A DNA stretch of 64,000 nucleotides from NCBI GenBank assembly GCA_038049695.1, contig CP142451.1:128360001-128424000 (forward strand). The letters run 5' to 3'. Of the stretch, positions 24,501-35,881 are shown in pieces; the first letter of the stretch is position 1, and each line of letters begins with the position of its first letter. Both the position numbers and the translations under genes were made by a program. The DNA comes from Cinnamomum chago (taxonomy: Eukaryota; Streptophyta; Magnoliopsida; Laurales; Lauraceae). Under the pieces are notes generated by a model that saw only the letters and a list, made by a program, of their open reading frames with translations, was not told the DNA's origin and made no database searches.

Positions 24501-24952
24501 TAGGGGTGTTCATGGCCCGGGTTGGGCCAGATTGGGGAATATCCAGGCTCAGTGTGACTTCTAAAATATATGTCCAAGTCCAGCCCAAGCCGAAATCAGG
24601 CCTTAATTGGCTGGCCCAAGCCGGTTCCTTCTGACAATGGTCAAGCCCGGACCAAGTCCAAGTATGCTTTATAAAAATAAAATAGGGCCTTTTGATGTTA
24701 TTCCAAGTGGTGTAACTCTCAACCCACATGTGAGATGGAATGCCTTTTAGTCCCCTATCCAACACCCTCTAATATTAATTTTTATATTCAGGCCGGGCTT
24801 GGGCTCTCTACCGCAGGCCTGACCCATCCATAAAATGGGCACAAATAAAATGTCCGCGCCCGGCCCAAGTAACCAAACCTATGACCCAAGCCCTGTCCAA
24901 AGCAGAATGCACCCGGGCTGACTCGGTCTAGCCCAATCCATGAACGCCCCTA
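24501..24952. mobile_element. hAT-type MITE, 452 bp (TSD ATATTAGT)
   Basis: Termini TAGGGGTGTTCATGG and CCATGAACGCCCCTA are inverted repeats. The perfect 8-bp host repeat ATATTAGT flanks both sides (24493-24500, 24953-24960). The 8-bp duplication and TAGGG-type TIR fit the hAT superfamily. The interior is rich in GCCCAAGCCC-type motifs and encodes nothing. Confidence 0.92.
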
Positions 24953-25010
24953 ATATTAGTTGACGTGGCCAATGCTGCTCATTGGGCTTACTAGGTTTGT
25001 TAAACCTACC

Positions 25011-25452
25011 CGGCTACTCCGGGCAGCAAGTGTCCTGTCTCCTATCACTTGCTCCCCGTCTTCAATCTGGACCTCTCTCTCAAGAGGAAACGATCTTGCA
25101 GGTATGAAGATCATGGCGTCCACCTTCCTATCAGTTCTATACTCTCTTTGGAAGACAAGGAACTCAACCTTTTTTTACTACCATCAACCAGATCCTAGAC
25201 CAGCTGCAGGAAGAATTAAGCTTCACTCTAAGGAAGATCTCGGCCCCAGTTGGCAGCCAGCAGCTCAATTCCATCCTAACTTTTTTGAAAATCCCTGCTG
25301 CTTGATCCCTCTTATTGTTGGCTGGATCTCTATAGCCTTCTAGTTTCTGTTTTTGTTTTTTCTCCTCCCCATTTGGAGGTCTTTTTCCTGTTTTGAAGCT
25401 CCTTGTATTCTTCTTTCTCCTTTCTAATACAATTACCCAATTAACAAAAAAA
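25011..25452 (+). mobile_element. 5'-truncated LINE with 18-bp target duplication
   Basis: The 18-bp repeat AGGTTTGTTAAACCTACC lies at 24993-25010 and 25453-25470. Between the copies is the 3' end of a LINE ORF2: an open frame with LYSLWKTRNSTFF and the end VGWISIAF, then a T-rich 3'UTR and a short A tail. This is a target-primed insertion that kept only the last 0.44 kb. The perfect duplication implies a recent event. Confidence 0.92.
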
Positions 25453-25470
25453 AGGTTTGTTAAACCTACC

Positions 25471-25821
25471 TACGTTTGTATTAGTTCATAGAGTCCATTC
25501 TCTAAAACCCTTCTCTTTGCTCTTGACTATCTTGGCCTAATGGTCCTCGGGTGATACTTTAACTTGAGAAGTCAAGGATCCATATGTGGGCATTTGTATG
25601 TAAAATAGGAGGTGCAAACACCACTCAATCATGAGTGTATTTACAGTTTTTGAAACTTGGTTTTTAAGCAACATGGTTGATCCAATCCTCTTGCACTCAG
25701 CGACAGTGCTAGAGAGAAAATTTTAGACAAATGGATTGGGCACTTGTCAGTATAGAGGGATGCCTGTCCAACGTACAATTCAATCATGGCCACCTAAAGT
25801 GTCTGGATGTAACTTTTTATT

Positions 25822-25857
<36 letters not shown>

Positions 25858-26160
25858 GCTATCGGGAGATTTCCAAACAATTAGACTGAATTAATCCCTC
25901 CAAGCCGGATAAACTCTCAGTAGGTCTTAGGCCGACTGAGCTACCCCTTGAAGTTATATTTGATATCATTGAGACCATTAGAGTTTTACCTCAACATATT
26001 TCACATAATTAGATTAGATCATGAGATCTAACTACAATCAATTGGCTAAATTCACCCAAAAACATTTTTCCTAGGTGTTATGCTTTAGCACAGGATATTG
26101 TAATTGACCCCAAAGTTCTGTTAATAATTTACCCAGCATCCAAACCGAGACATCTGGAGA
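25471..26160. other. Spacer with a SINE, upstream of cyclin-J18
   Basis: Apart from the minus-strand SINE at 25828-25956 no feature is recognised. Confidence 0.5.
25828..25956 (-). mobile_element. tRNA-derived SINE, minus strand
   Basis: On the minus strand it reads GGGGTAGCTCAGTCGGCC, a tRNA-like A-box head, and ends GGAAATCTCCCGATAGCGC followed by a long A tail (T run 25827-25854 on +). Head and tail match the SINE at 35000-35171. No exact target duplication found. Confidence 0.75.
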
Positions 26161-26175
26161 ACAGTAATGTTAGAT

Positions 26176-26280
26176 GTGGGTCCCACCAATTGATCTGGCA
26201 TCCCACTATAAATGGCAGAGACCTCGCCTTCTTCAATCCCGCGAAGAAAAGTGCCGGGAGATTTCATTTTTCAAACTCAA
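26176..26280 (+). promoter_or_regulatory. Proximal promoter and 5' leader of cyclin-J18
   Basis: TATAAAT lies at 26207-26213, about 70 bp before the ATG. The quasi-palindrome GTGGGTCCCAC (26176-26186) contains the GGNCCCAC core bound by TCP factors, which often drive cell-cycle genes. The implied 5'UTR is about 40 nt. The function of these sites is inference. Confidence 0.5.
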
Positions 26281-28430
26281 ATGGAGTCGTTCGGTCTCCA
26301 CATCCCTCCCCACGTGCGTCGTCACGTGCTCGAGTTCTTCTTCCTCTCTTCCTCGGTAATGCCCTAACCCTAACCCTAGCTTCCTCTCCTTTCCCTTTTC
26401 TTCTTCATTCTCTTCTGCTGATCTCTCTCTCGATATCGATCTCGATCTCTATTTTTGAAAGCAACTCTGTGTCCCTCCGATCGTGAAATACACGGCGCTT
26501 TCGTTGTTTGCTGATCGATTCTTTCCTTCTCTGCGAAGGTAATTTGGATTTCTAGTCCCCTCAATCCACTGAATTTCATGAGGAATCACAAACTGTTGTT
26601 GAAATCACTAACAAATTCTTATGAATTTTAAGAATTTTGTTCTGTCTGATATTGTGGTCGTGATCTCTAATTTGTGAATCTGGAGTTAGGGATTTAGAGC
26701 AGTTTTCTTCGTTTTCGTATTCAGTAGTGTATTTCAGATCGATTGCGGGAAGGATAAGATTGGGATTTGTTTGGATCATAGTTATAGAACTTGACGATGT
26801 TTAACATTTATGGTTTCAGCTGTGGCTCGTAAAAATTTCGAATTGTATCGAAAAGTAATGCCTTCAATGTAAAAGTAAATGACTAAGATCATCTTGATTG
26901 CTTTGGAATTGACTATGCTTAGGTTCAGTTTTGAGATTATGATGTTGAGATTTGGTCATTGTGGTAGCCAATCCCAGATAAATGGCATAAGGCTTTTACC
27001 ATGGGATATGGATATTTTTGTAAAGTTTTTTGTATTTTGTTTGCAGATAGGCTCTTACTTCTCAGTTTGGATTATTCTTATGAAGTTCCCATTTGTATGC
27101 ATCCAAATGTATGGACCCATTAGTTCCAACTTATATCTCAATTGAGATTTAGGAGTGATGTACCAACATGACCATCAGATTGTACATTGCAGTATTAGAC
27201 TGACGAAGTTTTCATTTAACTTTTTTTAATAATCTTACTCAATATGCTGCACTTGGTGCTTGATGAATGGAAATAATCTGTAGGATCTTCTTCTAGAATG
27301 AGGAAGCCTGTAAGAGAAGTGTCTCAGAGGACCAATTATCTATGCATATATTGTTGAAAAAAAATGTACAGAATGATAGTTCACCCTGAAATTCACACAG
27401 GATGACTTGTGGACTGGAAGACAGATTTGTGGGTTTTCTTTCCCTTTGTTAGGATGCATATTTTGTTTGTCCCCTAATATGTGGTCATTTATGAATTAAA
27501 TTCCTTTAATTATTCAGTACACCTCTTCGATATTTTTCTTATCACTGCTTTTCACAACAATAGGAAGAGCAGGCTTCTAGCAGAAAATGACACTGGAAAT
27601 TGGCTCCTGCAGCCCTTGAGAGTGAGCAATCTGCAGCTCTTTGCCCTTATTTCTATATGGATATCTAGTAAAGTAAGGTTCACATACTTATTATTATTAC
27701 CATCATCAGCATTTTCATAGTTTCTTATGATTTTCATCAAATTTACCCTGGCCAGATCCATGATACCAGTCCTTTATCTGTGAAAAGCTTGAAGTCTTTG
27801 GGTGATGAGATTATTAAGGATCAGCACTTTACCACACGAGATTTTGCAGAAGCGGTAAGCTGGTAACCCCATTGGCTCCTTTGCATCATTTTCCAAGGCT
27901 GGTTTTCTCAGCATCACTATATACTGCCATTGATTGGATTACATTATGTACAGGAGCTGGTATTCATGAAGGTAATCTCATGTGGTTGAAGAGGTTTTCT
28001 TTTATTATTGGAGTTCAACTGAGCCTTTTTCAGGTGCTGGGATTTGAGATTGGAGCTTTGAATATTGCTTTCATTTTCTTGGAAGATCTTCTATTGCAAT
28101 TCAGGTGTGTATGCATCGGTGCATGCACATGTGCATTTGTTAGTTCAAAACATGTCGGATTTGGTCACAACTCACAAGGTATCAGATACATGGGGCCTTA
28201 AGAAACCTAATTGGATGGCATGATATGCATACAGCTGTGTAATGGTCTATAAAAAGAAGTTACTCTAACAAAATGTTAACCCATGAGCGCATAAGACACA
28301 GATTATACATCTGAACTAGAACTAGAAGTATGTGTAAAAACTGCTGCTGAAATATAGGAGTAAATGGTAAATTTTATTTTATCATTTTTAAAACAGTAGA
28401 TCAATATGTATATAATATGTGTCTGTACCT

Positions 28431-28476
<46 letters not shown>

Positions 28477-30238
28477 TATACATCTTACATGCCCTTCCCT
28501 GTACAATGTTTGCCAACCTTGTTTTTGACACAGGTTGAAGATTTGAATACAATGTCCACATTTTTCTACATTAGTGGGATCAAAAGTATAATTTGAAAAT
28601 GACATGAATGATTTTCCAGGAGTGTATATACTTATGAACCAATTCATGCAAAACTACCAAAATCCACAAAAGTGGGGACTAGAACAATGTGTGAATGTTT
28701 TGTCTAAAATTTCAGTCCCTTGAAGAATGGAGACATGGATTCTCATTTCTCCCTTTCATTCGGGAGTAAACCTTCTACTAGGCTGATGTGTTCCTATTGA
28801 AAGTGCTCTGTGAAGGATACTGCTTTTTAATGCTTTATCCATTCAAATTATTGATATGCCTAAGAAATTGAAAGAGATCTGTTCATGCTAGCATAATCAT
28901 TTTGAACCTATTTGTCAGAGACCTCTAAAATTGGAACTGTCAAATTCACCCCTTGGTAATTCTAGTTCAGTAGGTAACACTACTCAGTTCATCATTGTAT
29001 GGAAATTGAAATTTTGTTTCTCCCAAAAATATAAACTTGAGCCCTTCTAAATATTCCGGTTTCTTTCTTTTTTTGGAATCAGGGAATTATCAAAGGTTGG
29101 GGACCTTTTAAACTTTGATGCATGCATAAATGTCATGGATCTTCTCTATGAAACGGAAGAGACATCAATGATCTATAGTTCTCCTCATTCTCTTGCTGCA
29201 TCTGTTCTGGTATGTACTAATACAGCTTTAATATGTTCTAGGCAGGTTTTGTGTCCCTTCGGTTGTTGCCTTGATGAGTGTTTAACTTTTGCACAGGTGG
29301 CTTCATATGTTCTCACAGTTCCTAAGCAACAATGGGAATTTCCTCTTCTCCCATGGGGTGAGATTTTATGATCTTTCAACTTAATATATCCTTTTATTTG
29401 ATGGGTCATTCTATAATTGGACCATTTTTCCCGTCTTTCTATATGAATTTCAATTGTAAAGAATTTTCAAGTCACATCTTTGGGGTCCATGTCACATGGA
29501 TGCTTGTTGGCTTGAAGTAGAAGTGACTTCTGTGACTTGAAGTACGAGTGACCATGATGGAATGCCACTCCATTTGAACTGAAATTCCTAGGTAAATTTA
29601 TACAGAGGACTTGTGTAATAGAGCAGGTTTGATCATGCAAAGGTAGTCCCTACTCCCTACGTAGGTAGATGGAATTAGTAAACATTACATACCTTGAGTA
29701 GTCATCTATTTACTCAAAGTCTAATCTATCCAAAGTGTGGCCTTCCACCCTTTAGATGGTATAGAACATAAAACCATATTGATTGGATCATCTAAAGAAC
29801 AGGATGAGTTTGCATTTATCTGTTTAATTTGAGTCACCGAGCACTTCTTTTAATAACCAATTCCATGGCTACCACTAGAGTTCCCTTGTCTGGATATTAG
29901 GTCATACCCTGTCTAAAGTAGGACCCACCCATCCCATTTTAATTGGAGAACATTTATCTATTTCATGCTACTAGCAGGGCATTCTCTGACATCAATCAGG
30001 TAATTCTCTTCTCTTTCATGTGGCTTCAGAAATCAGGTTTCATGTTTCTATGTCATTTAGTAACAATGTGATTCTTCAGTGTTCTTTAAACAAGTGCAGA
30101 CATTACAGCAGAAAACCCTTCTCTCTTGCAGTGAAGTTTGTGACTTCTTATGAAGAAGAAGAGATTGGGGAACTTGTTAAAGGTATTCTCCAACATGTAA
30201 TCCAAACGACAACGGAATGGGAGGGATTTGCTAGGTAG
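26281..30238 (+). CDS. CYCJ18: Cyclin-J18 (9 exons, 247 aa)
   Basis: Exons: 26281-26355, 26462-26538, 27564-27672, 27756-27854, 27954-27971, 28034-28104, 29083-29209, 29297-29357, 30132-30238. All introns are GT-AG and frame is kept throughout. The protein starts MESFGLHIPPHVRRH. It continues with VPPIVKYTALSLFADRFFP, SNLQLFALISIWISSK, SVKSLKSLGDEIIKDQHF, the 18-nt microexon ELVFMK, VLGFEIGALNIAFIFLEDLL, then YETEETSMIYSS, VPKQQWEFPLLPW and KFVTSYEEEEIGELVKGIL. These match the plant-specific J18 cyclins, small single-cyclin-box proteins thought to partner a CDK; their precise role is poorly known. The usual length is about 230-250 aa, so the gene looks complete. No destruction box is obvious. 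The last exon is duplicated downstream as a pseudo-exon. Confidence 0.93.
26362..26379 (+). promoter_or_regulatory. Telo-box repeats at the start of cyclin-J18 intron 1
   Basis: CCCTAACCCTAACCCTAG lies a few bases inside intron 1. Telo-boxes (AAACCCTAA) near transcription starts are common in plant genes active in dividing cells. Confidence 0.5.
28432..28471. repeat. Poly-A tract (about 40 A) in cyclin-J18 intron 6
   Basis: Homopolymer run inside the 978-bp intron. No retroposon body with a matching target duplication was seen. Confidence 0.9.
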
Positions 30239-30629
30239 TTTGAAGGATCTCAATCTCTACATTTTTGTCTTTCTTCTTAGTTTCCCCCTTTTCCCCACCT
30301 CTTCTTTGTTTTTGCCATGGTTAGTACCTCACTACTATCATTGTGTAGGCAAGTTTTAAGGAGAGAAGGCCCAACAGTTGTAAATTGTAATAGTATGTTT
30401 GAAGTGAGTTCATGCGACTTGAAGTAGAAGTGACTTCACAATTCACATGTGTGCACTGGTTCACGTGGGAGGTCAGAGGCATGCACTCAAAATCTGAAAC
30501 ACATCACACGTGTGTTTGTACAGGAACATTGAGTTGATTCCTTTTCATATGGTTGTTAGGCCATTAGCTTTGAAATGGAAAATGCCTACGGTGGTCTAAT
30601 GATGATGATGATGGATGGGACTGGGGCAC

Positions 30630-30722
30630 TATTATTTATTGGGAGATGAAGGTGAATAGCAAGGTGAGAGATACTCTCACAGGAGCACCTCTCTTATTTA
30701 TTAATTTTTAAGTAATGTGATC
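30630..30722. mobile_element. Small foldback-like insert, related to the 61.3-kb family
   Basis: On the minus strand it contains GTGCTCCTGTGAGAGTATCT and CTCACCTTGCTA, close to the units at 61334-61538. The segment is absent from the duplicate (near 38940), so it inserted after the duplication or was lost there. Confidence 0.5.
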
Positions 30723-30906
30723 AATTAGATCTTCTGCAACTTCTCACCGTCAAGTTTTAGTGGGGCCCAGTTGATGAGAAATGCTCTTGACAGATTTGCA
30801 GCTACTGGTGGATCTATCTCGGTTATTAATAACAACTACAGTATTTTAAAAAAAAAATGGGTATTTTGCTACAGTTTTCCTTTTGTTTTCTCAGCATAAG
30901 TAAATG

Positions 30907-31103
30907 GGATTCGAATCCCCTGTTTGGACCAATCAGGGGCTTTCTGTTTGGACCAATCAGGGGGTATCACATGGGAAGAGAAAATTTTAAGAAATATGGG
31001 ATTTTTTTTTAGGAAATGGGATGTGACATCTCAAACCCACGTGGCATCCCCTGATTGGTCCAAACAAGGCTTCCCTGTTCGGACCAAACAAGGAATCCAT
31101 TTC
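30907..31103. mobile_element. 197-bp MITE with long inverted arms (TSD TAAATG)
   Basis: The two arms, about 70 bp each, are imperfect inverted repeats containing CTGTTTGGACCAATCAGGGG on the left and its complement-like CCCCTGATTGGTCCAAACA on the right. TAAATG flanks both sides (30901-30906, 31104-31109). The duplicate locus near 39105-39115 reads straight through AAGTAAATGTGGAGTAG, giving the empty site. The superfamily is uncertain. Confidence 0.88.
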
Positions 31104-31759
31104 TAAATGTGGAGTAGACTTCAGTCTGTGATTGTTTTGTACCATTGTTGGCAATGACTTGCATTAAAATATAGTGTGAGAAGCTCTGTAAGTGTTTTTT
31201 ATTTTTTATAGGGAAAACACAATGAGGCAAACAAATGAACAATCAAATGAGGCTTAATATATCTCTATGGTAGTTAGGTTTTTTTTTTTTCTCTGGTTTG
31301 GCCCACCTTTGTATGATGAAACTTGCGTAGACCATTGGATTTATCATGTACATGTATCTATATATTCCACACACGATCAAGGAACAACACGTCACTCCAA
31401 TTAAAGTGGGATTTTAGCCATGCCAATACATAAAGCAGGATGTAGAATGAACAGGTTGGACTAATGGTGGCCTCCCCATGATGATTAGGGCGTTGGTACT
31501 CAGCAAAGGATTATTTTGAAGAAGAAAAAAAAAAAAAGAACGATGCACTGGTGATTGTAACATAAGGTTTAGAGATAAGTGGTAGTTTAATGGAGTGTAA
31601 GATCCTACATCCTCAATGTTGCAGAGTGATTCTGAGATCCATGTTAGGTCATTCCTCTAGAGAAATAGGCATGTCTAGTAAGTCTGTTCGCTAATGATAT
31701 TATCCCACTAATCAACCACATTTCTATAAAATTATTTACACATGATGTCTAGTCTGAAA

Positions 31760-32430
31760 CACACACCAAAAGCAACTCTGAAATCCACTGGTTCCAAGTA
31801 GAGCTGAAAACTGGGCGATGCCCCGCTCATGTTGGCCCAGCTGTGCCTGGGCCTTGCCCTGCCCAGGTCAGCTGGGGCTCAGCCCAGCACGGCCCAAGGC
31901 ACAGATTTTTCCGTGCCGCCCACGGGCCAGCCCACATTCCTCTTCTCAATTCTTTTTAATTTCTTTTATGTAAATTGAAAAACTTTATGGACTTTTAAGA
32001 GTTCTTAACTTCAAATAAAATTGAAACTATTAAAATAAAAGCACAAACATTGATGTTAAGTTACAAATGAATGATAAATATTTAAAAAGTTTTATACAAA
32101 AAAACTAAACCTTTTGTACATATGGGCCGTGTCATGCCGTGCCTCGGCCCAAGCACCCTGGCCCAGTAGAGCGCATCTAAGGACTGGGCCGGGCCATGCC
32201 AGGTCGGCCCAGTCAAATTCCAATGGGCCCAGCACGGCCCAGGCATGATTTTTACCATGGTGGGCTGTGCCGTGCCTGGGTGGCTTAGGCCGGTTTTCAC
32301 TTCTAGTTCCAAGTGGATTTCACTGCAATATGATGAGGAAAAGGTATTCCAATCAGCGGCAAAGGTTATAAACTTTCCTACTGCTGTAAATTTTCCCATA
32401 GATGAGGTCCCCACAGATGATTGGCGTTGA
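31760..32430 (+). pseudogene. Short unknown open frame interrupted by a MITE
   Basis: If the MITE (31799-32305) and one 8-bp target copy are ignored, an uninterrupted frame of 57 codons runs from the ATG at about 31743 to the TGA at about 32430, ending FPIDEVPTDDWR. The sequence is protein-like, but I cannot assign a family. It could be a decayed exon of an unknown gene, or chance. No link to cyclin-J18 can be shown. Confidence 0.25.
31799..32305. mobile_element. hAT-type MITE, 507 bp (TSD GTTCCAAG)
   Basis: Termini TAGAGCTGAAAACTGGGC and GGCCGGTTTTCACTTCTA are inverted repeats. The perfect 8-bp host repeat GTTCCAAG lies at 31791-31798 and 32306-32313. The interior is built of GCCCAGCACGGCC-like motifs and is non-coding. 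Its layout resembles the MITE at 24501, but the TIR differs. Confidence 0.92.
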
Positions 32431-34988
32431 TCTTGCTCATCTGTCTACTAATTGGAGTTTGTAGATTCTGTTCGATTCACTGCCAATTGCCATCTCACTT
32501 TTGTAAAAGCTAACAGTAGTTGCACTATGGTATGAATTATTGGAGAGCAGTACAGAAACTATTTAAGTTTATAATAATTTGTGGCCGACACAGTCTAATC
32601 ATTATTGGCCTTCTGGGAAAGTTGACATGGAAAATGTACAGTTTGCTGCACAGGTCATTGCTTGTTACAGGCATACTTACTACTTGATAATCTGGACCGG
32701 TGATGGAAAGGAATAAACTCCACACAGAAAGAAATATATTTGAAGATGATCCCAGATAAGAATCACAACTCATTGATCAATGGCCTACAAAATAAACTTG
32801 TGCCTACAATGGGCCAAAGACTGGGTTTTTTGTATGGTCATTCCTATTTAATTATATCCTCAGTTTGAATTGAACATTTCGGACTGTTCAAAAAATCAAA
32901 AAAAGTGTCCATGTCGGTGGTGGGGGACTATCTAAAATATAGCAGAGCTTGTAAGAAACTGCATGGATATGATGATGTGATAAAATCCTGAGTTTTTCAG
33001 AGTGGTGATGGATTTGATTCTCTACATATCTAACCGGAAATGACAGGGTTATCATCTTGCAGTTGGGAGTAGTACTATGTGGGTAGTAAATCTCTTCTGA
33101 TTGTATATTTGAATTATGAAGAAAAAAAAGACATAGCCCCAAATCTCTCCTTAGTACCGAGGCTGACAATCCTGTCAAACTTGTCCATAATCTTGATTCA
33201 AATTGATTCTCATCTTGTACAAATCCAGTTATTCCAGAGACTTGAAGATTAGAATCATTGTCTCTGGTCTGCATAACTTTTGATATTGTGCCTGCCTTCC
33301 TATGCTCCCCTTTCCTGAATCTGAGTTCTTACCAAAAGGTACTCAAGAATTTCTATCTGCAATTAAATGTAGAAGTGCAATTGTTTACCTGGGAGTTTCC
33401 AAATGAGTTGGGGCATAGTTTAGCCTTTATATGCTGTGTTGCATAACATGGACACTCTGCTCATGATCAAACCGTATGGCATGTGGATACTCCCTGCTCT
33501 AGCACCATGTTTCATATGGATACTCTTGCCCTTTGTTTTAAACCACCAAGTTGGATCATCAAGCGGGCAATGGCATATATGCTTGCTTATTCACACTGTC
33601 TCTAATTGTGGTTTTATTATTGTGGATTGAGTTTACAGCTTTTGTAAAACTTTTGATACAGCCCCAAGTATGAATTTTGAGAATCGGTGAAACAGAATTC
33701 AATTTGCTGATTTCAACATAGTTGGGATAAGGCTTTTACACTTACTAAGATTGCGGACTAAAATTTATTTTTTTTAATGCACATACCAGTTATGAAATAC
33801 TATAGACAAGGCTTTGATGATAACGATCGTTGTATTGAGTCGTTTAGGACACATAGTAGGTTGCAAATAAGGCAAATTATCTTGAGACTTCATATAGTTT
33901 TAAGCGTTCAACTGTTGTGAGTGCTTTGGACATCAGATGAGCAGATTGAGGCATTTAGTACATGTTAGACTGGACTCCACTGCTGTGCTGTCTTCTTTGT
34001 GAGGTCCACTTGGAATTACATCAATCATGATAAGGTTTGGCTAATATTCCCTTCCTGTTGGGGATGACGGCATTGGTAGCTATTGATTTAGGGGCCTTGA
34101 AGCTTTAACTGCCAAAATTAAGAGTGGTTTAGTCTTAAAGTGAATATCAATGCGAGTAGGACATTGGGGCCAGTTAAGGCAAAGTGTGAGAGGTGTTTGA
34201 TTTGGCCACAACTGATCCAAGCAAAAATAGTATGGTTGCAGTTGGCTCTTACCATATTGTTAATCTTCTTTTTCACGGTTCAATTTTATGATGGGCCTTC
34301 ACTTCATGATGGTTAAGTTTGAGATACATTTGGCTATCTGACATTTATGTACCAAATGTATCATCCTTAATGATCTTATTCTTCTACCATATTTGTTTTT
34401 ATAATTTAAGTTCACCAGTTGCTTTTACAACTCTAAACTTCATGGATGGGGACCAATCAAATTCTTTCTTAATTGTCTACCTGAGTTCATTTTTGGAATT
34501 ACAGCTATCCTATTACACCATTAGTTTAATGCTGATATACATGCTATGTGCGGAACCAACTACACCAGATATGATAGAACAATTGAAATTGATATTAAAC
34601 AATGAGAAAACATCTTCATTAACAGTACAAGTCATCTATTAAATTTGTAGAATATGCCCCAATTTAATATATTTTCTTGGTGGTGTGTTAGTCAAAATGT
34701 CATAATAATCATTACTAAAAAATTAGCACATATGAAAATCATTGGAATGGACTTCTGTATCAATACCTACTGCAAAATCAAAAAATCATTGTCAGAGGGT
34801 TTTTTTTTTCTTTGTTTGAGACATACTACTTGTCAGATTAACCATCTGTTGCTCATGTTTGTGTTACTTATGCTTTAGTTGCACCAGACAGTTCTGGAGT
34901 CATTCTGGGATGTGTATGGCATTTGTTTCACCCATTTTCTGTACCATGGCCACCGACCATTTTTATAGTCCAGTCTTCATTCCCCACA
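32431..34988. other. Intergenic spacer, nothing recognised
   Basis: Open frames on both strands are short, without family motifs or clear splice structure. No repeat with recognisable ends was found. Confidence 0.5.
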
Positions 34989-34999
34989 ATCAATAAATT

Positions 35000-35171
35000 T
35001 TAACTCCGTGGGGTAACTTAGTTCGCCTACGACCACAGTTTACGCCCGAAGGTTGTGGGTTCGAAACTGCAGTACCATACTCGGGCTACAAGGGTGTTTA
35101 CCTGGCTTTCTTGAGCCCAGAAGGATTAATCTAATACAAAGGATTGGAAATCCTCCGATAGTAAAAATAAA
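35000..35171 (+). mobile_element. tRNA-derived SINE (TSD AATCAATAAAT)
   Basis: Target duplication AATCAATAAAT lies at 34989-34999 and 35172-35182. The head GTGGGGTAACTTAGTTCGCC resembles a tRNA A box. GTGGGTTCGAAACTGC is a B box. The 3' end GGAAATCCTCCGATAG precedes an A-rich tail. It is the same family as the minus-strand copy at 25828-25956. Confidence 0.85.
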
Positions 35172-35182
35172 AATCAATAAAT

Positions 35183-35876
35183 CTTGACCAAATGATAAAT
35201 ATTCACCATTGATTGTGTACCCTTTGATCCCTGTTAATCTAAACTGATATCAAAAGTGTTTGAGAAGTGCGTTGTCTGGGCTATGGGCCATTTCATTGCC
35301 ACTGTGTGAAGAGTCCAGATCACCAAAACCTCATCTGTCCTCCATGACAATTGTTGTGTCGCAAACCATGCTCTGGCACAAACATTGGTAATTGGTTGGC
35401 AACAAACCATCGTACGTACCAGATTTTCTGGCAGGCTGTGATAAATGCTGGACTCTCACATGGTGCATACATCACCTTAAAAATGATCTCTTGGAATTGG
35501 TTGAGGGCACCTTTTCTTGATAAGGAACTTCTTTACAGTTGTCTGAGTCTTATAGAAAAGAGGGTACGCAGAGCCACAGAGAAGAGGACAGAAAAAAAGA
35601 AGAAGCTACAGCTGTCTGTACTTGGCTCGAAATAGACAGTCAACACACGTGTAAATCAGTGGAGGAAAGAGGATTTCCAACCTGTCTGCATACTTCCTGG
35701 TCCTTATTGGACCTCCTCACCTCCCTGTTTACTCATTGATGATCAGAGTTTGTATCATTGCCACCCCACAGGCCCACAAGCCAGCTTTCCAAACTTCTTC
35801 CTTTCGCATTCATTTCTTAGATCGAAATGGTCATAAACAGGGAAAGAATGATACAACAGGTCAAGGGTCAAGGATT
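35183..35876. other. Spacer, nothing recognised
   Basis: Short open frames only. The KKRTEKKKK-type peptide near 35570-35610 is a purine-rich chance frame. Confidence 0.4.
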
Positions 35877-35881
35877 GATTG

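Larger units (their letters stand above)
29550..31285. repeat. Segmental duplication, copy 1 (end of cyclin-J18 intron 8, exon 9 and 3' flank)
   Basis: It aligns by eye with 37622-39410 in the same orientation, starting at ACCATGATGGAATG and running through the last exon into the 3' flank. Differences include substitutions and several indels. The private insert at 30907-31103 is a MITE, and the segment near 30630-30720 is a small hairpin element missing from copy 2. Confidence 0.88.
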
